A model generated the notes under the pieces. That model did no database searches and was not told the origin of the DNA. It saw nothing but the letters and a program-made list of their open reading frames with translations. Positions 61,323 to 64,000 of a stretch of DNA of 64,000 nucleotides are shown in pieces. Both the position numbers and the translations under genes were made by a program. The stretch's first letter is position 1. Every line of letters begins with the position of its first letter. Source of the DNA: an uncultured Sphingomonadaceae bacterium (GTDB lineage: Bacteria > Pseudomonadota > Alphaproteobacteria > Sphingomonadales > Sphingomonadaceae); NCBI GenBank assembly GCA_947488625.1, contig CANKZR010000002.1, positions 124,001-188,000 on the forward strand, read 5' to 3'.

Positions 61323-62095
61323 GCCGCTTTCCTCTCTTCTGGCAGTCGACCGATCAGTTCACGCGCAAGTGCCATGTAAGCACGGCTTCCCGGGCACGAA
61401 TGGTCGTAAATCAGGGCCGGAAGCCCATGACTGGGCGCTTCGGAAAGACGGACATTGCGCGGGATGACCGACTCGAAAACCAGATCACCCAAACATTCCC
61501 GCACATCGTCAGAAACCTGGTCCGTCAGGCGATTCCGGCGGTCGAACATGGTCAGCGCGATGCCGATAATGCCCAGATCGGGATTGAATCGCTGTTGCAC
61601 CTGCTCGACTGTCTGCAGGAGCTGACTGAGGCCCTCCAGAGCAAAGAATTCGCACTGCAATGGGACCAGCAGCGTGTCGGCCGCGCACAGGGCGTTGAGT
61701 GTGAGAAGACCCAGCGAAGGGGGACAATCGATAAAACAGATATCGTGGCCCTGGTGATTGGCGAACGCGCGACGCAGGCGGTGCGTGCGCTCCTCTACGC
61801 CAACCAACTCGATTTCGGCTCCGCTCAGATCGACCGTGGCAGGAAGTAGGTCCAATCCGGGTATGGATGAGGCCACCACGCATTCGCTCACGGGGACATT
61901 ATCGACGAGAACGTCGTAACTCGACATATCCCGTTCCGCAGCGCCCAGACCCACACCTGTTGATGCATTGCCCTGGGGATCGAGATCGACGAGCAAGGTT
62001 CGCCACCCGCTCGCAGCCATGGCGGTAGCGACGTTTATGGCTGACGTGGTTTTTCCCACCCCGCCTTTCTGATTGGCTATGGCTATGACGATCAT
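61319..62095 (-). CDS. parA: Chromosome partitioning ATPase ParA
   Basis: A 258-residue deviant-Walker ATPase that moves ParB-parS complexes over the nucleoid. The deviant Walker A is QKGGVGKTTSAIN (residues 9-21) with the signature Lys10; Walker A' and B are LLVDLDPQGNASTG and ICFIDCPPSLGLLTLNAL. It is coupled to rsmG upstream and parB downstream by 4-base ATGA overlaps. Confidence 0.96.
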   Translation of the reverse strand: MIVIAIANQKGGVGKTTSAINVATAMAASGWRTLLVDLDPQGNASTGVGLGAAERDMSSYDVLVDNVPVSECVVASSIPGLDLLPATVDLSGAEIELVGVEERTHRLRRAFANHQGHDICFIDCPPSLGLLTLNALCAADTLLVPLQCEFFALEGLSQLLQTVEQVQQRFNPDLGIIGIALTMFDRRNRLTDQVSDDVRECLGDLVFESVIPRNVRLSEAPSHGLPALIYDHSCPGSRAYMALARELIGRLPEERKAA

Positions 62096-62718
62096 CGAAT
62101 CGTAGGCCTCCCTTTGCCGATGAGTATCCCCGCAGTAGGGTCGGTTTTCGATTGTTCCACGTGGAACATCTTTCGAATCGCTGGCGGTTGCTCTGACAAC
62201 TCAATCGCCCCGTTCCGCCCTTTCGGCAACAACCAGGTGGTAGAGCGTGTGGAAAAGCGCGCGGATAACTTCAGCAGCTTATCCAGCGGAGCGAACGCTC
62301 TTGCCGTAATTACAGCTATTTCTCGGGTTTCAAGATTCTCAAGACGAGCGGGAGCGACTTCGCAATTTTTTACGCTGAATTCACTGCAGACCTGGCGCAG
62401 CCACTCGATGCGGCGTTTTCGAGACTCGACCAATGTTATGGATAAATCTGTCCGCGCAAATGCGAGAACAAGTCCTGGAAACCCCGCTCCCGATCCAAGG
62501 TCCATCCACGTACCTGTTTCACGTGGAACATAATCCAATAGTTGCAGGCTGTCCGCAAGATGCCGTGTCCAGACATGATCCAAGCTGGAATTGGAGACGA
62601 GGTTCTGGTGCTTATTCTCGGCGATTAACAGTCGTATAAACCGCTCAAGTCGTTCCATCGCCGCCGAATCACATCGCTCAGAGCAATATTCGCGGGCCTG
62701 TGCTTCGCTTTCGATCAC
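62092..62718 (-). CDS. rsmG: 16S rRNA (guanine527-N7)-methyltransferase
   Basis: A 208-residue methyltransferase (GidB) modifying G527; loss gives low-level streptomycin resistance. Rossmann motifs are [16 protein letters not shown] and [14 protein letters not shown]. The gene contains two parS sites in its coding sequence (62153-62168, encoding part of KMFHVEQS, and 62515-62530, encoding YVPRETG). Start and stop both overlap neighbours by ATGA. Confidence 0.94.
   Translation of the reverse strand: MIESEAQAREYCSERCDSAAMERLERFIRLLIAENKHQNLVSNSSLDHVWTRHLADSLQLLDYVPRETGTWMDLGSGAGFPGLVLAFARTDLSITLVESRKRRIEWLRQVCSEFSVKNCEVAPARLENLETREIAVITARAFAPLDKLLKLSARFSTRSTTWLLPKGRNGAIELSEQPPAIRKMFHVEQSKTDPTAGILIGKGRPTIR
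62153..62168. other. parS site 1 (ParB-binding)
   Basis: TGTTCCACGTGGAACA is a perfect 16-bp palindrome matching the parS consensus. It lies inside rsmG near its 3' end. Confidence 0.9.
62515..62530. other. parS site 2 (ParB-binding)
   Basis: TGTTTCACGTGGAACA has one asymmetric position relative to a perfect palindrome. It lies inside rsmG, 362 bases from site 1. Confidence 0.88.
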
Positions 62719-64000
62719 GCCGGCAGGTTCCTGCGTTTGGCATGGACTAGCAATGCGGCAAGAGCGGCTGGCGTAATTCCTCGTACCCTACCTGCGGCAG
62801 CCAAATTTGGGGGCTGGGCCGAACTTAACCTCTCAACCATCTCGTTCGATAGGCCCGGAACTTCCGCGAACGGGAAGTCATCCCCAAGAGTCAGAGCTTC
62901 GCTACTCCGCAGGTCGCGCAATTCCGCGTCCTGGCGCGCAAGATATGGAGCATAGGCCGCATCTTCAACGAGTTCGGCCGCAACTTCGCTTCTCGCATCA
63001 AGCCCATCAGGCAACCAAGGCGTAAGTTCTGGTAAATGTAAATCAGGCAGTGACAACCATTCCGCAAGATTCTTGCGCCCCCAATCGCGTTTCACTGCGA
63101 GACCTGCATCGTGCAATTCGGTTGCGGGCACTGCGAGGTTTAATGCATTGTTCCACGTGGAACGTTCCTGTTCGCGCCTCTCAAACCAGTCGCGGCGGGT
63201 TTTCCCGACGCAACCGGCCTCAAGTGCTATCGGGGTCAACCGAGAACTCGCATTGTTCGCCCTCAAACGTAGCCGGTATTCGGCTCTGGCGGTCAGCATG
63301 CGATAGGGCTCGCTGACTCCATGCAAGGTGAGGTCGTCGATCATCACGGCCATATAGCTGTTGGAACGATCAATGCCGGGAGGCGCCTGGAGGCGGATTT
63401 CAGCGGATGCATTCAGGCCGGCAATCAGACCTTGTGCGGCTGCCTCTTCATAGCCTGTGGTGCCATTGATCTGGCCGGCGCAATACAGACCCGCAAGGGC
63501 TTTCAGTTGAAGGTCTGGGCCTAGGGCGCGGGGATCTATGTGATCGTACTCAACCGCATACCCCGGCACCTCCATCGATACCTTCTCCAACCCATCCATC
63601 TCTCGCAGCATCGCCAGCTGAACATCGACGGGCAAACTGGTGCTAATGCCGTTTGGATAGACCAAATGGGTGTCCAGTCCTTCTGGCTCTAGGAAAACCT
63701 GATGCCCATCCCTGTCAGCAAAACGATGTATCTTGTCTTCGATCGATGGACAATACCGTGGTCCGACGGCATCGATCGCCCCCGTGAACATGGGCGATCG
63801 ATCGAGATTCTGCGCAATAATCTCATGCGCACGCGGATTGGTTCGGGTTATCGCGCAAAACACCTGCGGATTTTGCCTGCGGACCGTCAGATCCGACATG
63901 GTCCATTCTTCGCTGTCGGAGGGCTGCTCCGCCAGACGCGCCCAATCGATCGTTCGCCCATCAAGCCGTGGCGGTGTCCCGGTTTTCAACCTGGCCATCG
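62715..64000 (-). CDS. mnmG: tRNA uridine-5-carboxymethylaminomethyl modification enzyme MnmG (5' partial)
   Basis: The C-terminal two-thirds of an FAD enzyme that, with MnmE, modifies the wobble uridine of several tRNAs. The N-terminal FAD domain (roughly 190 residues) is outside the window. Visible: [27 protein letters not shown], the FAD segment [20 protein letters not shown], and the helical C-terminus ending [21 protein letters not shown] sequence. parS site 3 is in the coding region. The stop overlaps rsmG by ATGA. Confidence 0.95.
   Translation of the reverse strand, partial: MARLKTGTPPRLDGRTIDWARLAEQPSDSEEWTMSDLTVRRQNPQVFCAITRTNPRAHEIIAQNLDRSPMFTGAIDAVGPRYCPSIEDKIHRFADRDGHQVFLEPEGLDTHLVYPNGISTSLPVDVQLAMLREMDGLEKVSMEVPGYAVEYDHIDPRALGPDLQLKALAGLYCAGQINGTTGYEEAAAQGLIAGLNASAEIRLQAPPGIDRSNSYMAVMIDDLTLHGVSEPYRMLTARAEYRLRLRANNASSRLTPIALEAGCVGKTRRDWFERREQERSTWNNALNLAVPATELHDAGLAVKRDWGRKNLAEWLSLPDLHLPELTPWLPDGLDARSEVAAELVEDAAYAPYLARQDAELRDLRSSEALTLGDDFPFAEVPGLSNEMVERLSSAQPPNLAAAGRVRGITPAALAALLVHAKRRNLPA
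63149..63164. other. parS site 3 (ParB-binding)
   Basis: TGTTCCACGTGGAACG differs from the perfect palindrome at the last base. It lies inside mnmG, 634 bases from site 2. Confidence 0.82.

Noticed and set aside
62240-62450. DnaA-box-like sequences (TGTGGAAAA, TATGGATAA) in rsmG, considered as an origin
   Set aside because: Each has mismatches to TTATCCACA, they lie in coding sequence, and no AT-rich unwinding region is nearby.
1-64000. tRNA, rRNA, CRISPR, IS or prophage features
   Set aside because: Reading both strands showed no tRNA T-loop signature, no spaced direct repeats, no transposase or integrase motif and no phage structural gene. A covariance-model scan was not possible here.

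Overview
The window is a high-GC chromosomal segment of an alphaproteobacterium, most likely order Sphingomonadales and close to family Erythrobacteraceae. The evidence is the CtrA-pathway regulators (SciP, a TrcR/DUF1013 protein, CarD), the mnmG-rsmG-parA-parB block with parS sites, COQ7-type ubiquinone synthesis, an Mg-type HemB, and several secreted families I know mainly from sphingomonads. It is almost entirely core genome. I saw no tRNA, rRNA, IS element, prophage or CRISPR array. Genes are densely packed: ATGA, TTGA and TGATG start/stop overlaps are common, and several starts are TTG or GTG.

Layout. 1-5.3 kb: the end of an OmpA-family protein, a CysQ-like phosphatase, sucC, a DUF6265 protein and etfBA. 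5.2-12.6 kb: a secreted protein starting inside the etfA terminator, then a leftward RND efflux adaptor-permease-DUF445 run and a GlsB/YeaQ protein. 12.7-18.6 kb: sciP with a translationally coupled unknown gene, mnmA, a cysteine-containing membrane protein divergent from a lipoprotein serine hydrolase, and a coupled pdxH-CDF-phzF operon. 18.7-23.7 kb: DnaJ-family chaperone, YihY, fabI, a secreted unknown, dsbB-coq7. 23.7-29.6 kb: leftward proA-nadD-rsfS-rlmH-envC-ctpA. 29.8-35.8 kb: M23 peptidase with bactofilin, trcR, an LpxH-like/glycosyltransferase pair, a quinone oxidoreductase and DUF1192. 36-42.7 kb: clpA, a secreted M1 peptidase and a ligase-associated exonuclease/ATP-dependent ligase pair. 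42.8-48.9 kb: leftward hemB-GNAT-MFS/spermidine synthase-gamma carbonic anhydrase, and a second large M23 peptidase. 49-54 kb: SUV3-like helicase, S4 protein, fdxA, a second YihY, carD. 54-60 kb: a GIN-domain lipoprotein, a small lipoprotein, Sua5, a DUF815 ATPase, a sorbosone-dehydrogenase-like protein, fRMsr and a glycine-zipper protein. 60.3-64 kb: leftward mnmG-rsmG-parA-parB with three parS sites inside mnmG and rsmG.

Themes. Cell envelope and cell cycle recur: three LytM-fold proteins (two with intact zinc sites, one degenerate), bactofilin, CtpA, SciP, TrcR and ParABS. Three intergenic copies of a near-CtrA-box pattern, TAAA-N7-TTAAC, lie upstream of the sciP operon, the large M23 peptidase and the glycine-zipper protein. 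Other items for a second look are two terminator hairpins placed directly at the start of the next gene, a two-copy dispersed intergenic repeat, a three-copy short palindrome, and the gene coupled to sciP. I did not find an obviously new multi-gene defence or metabolic system.
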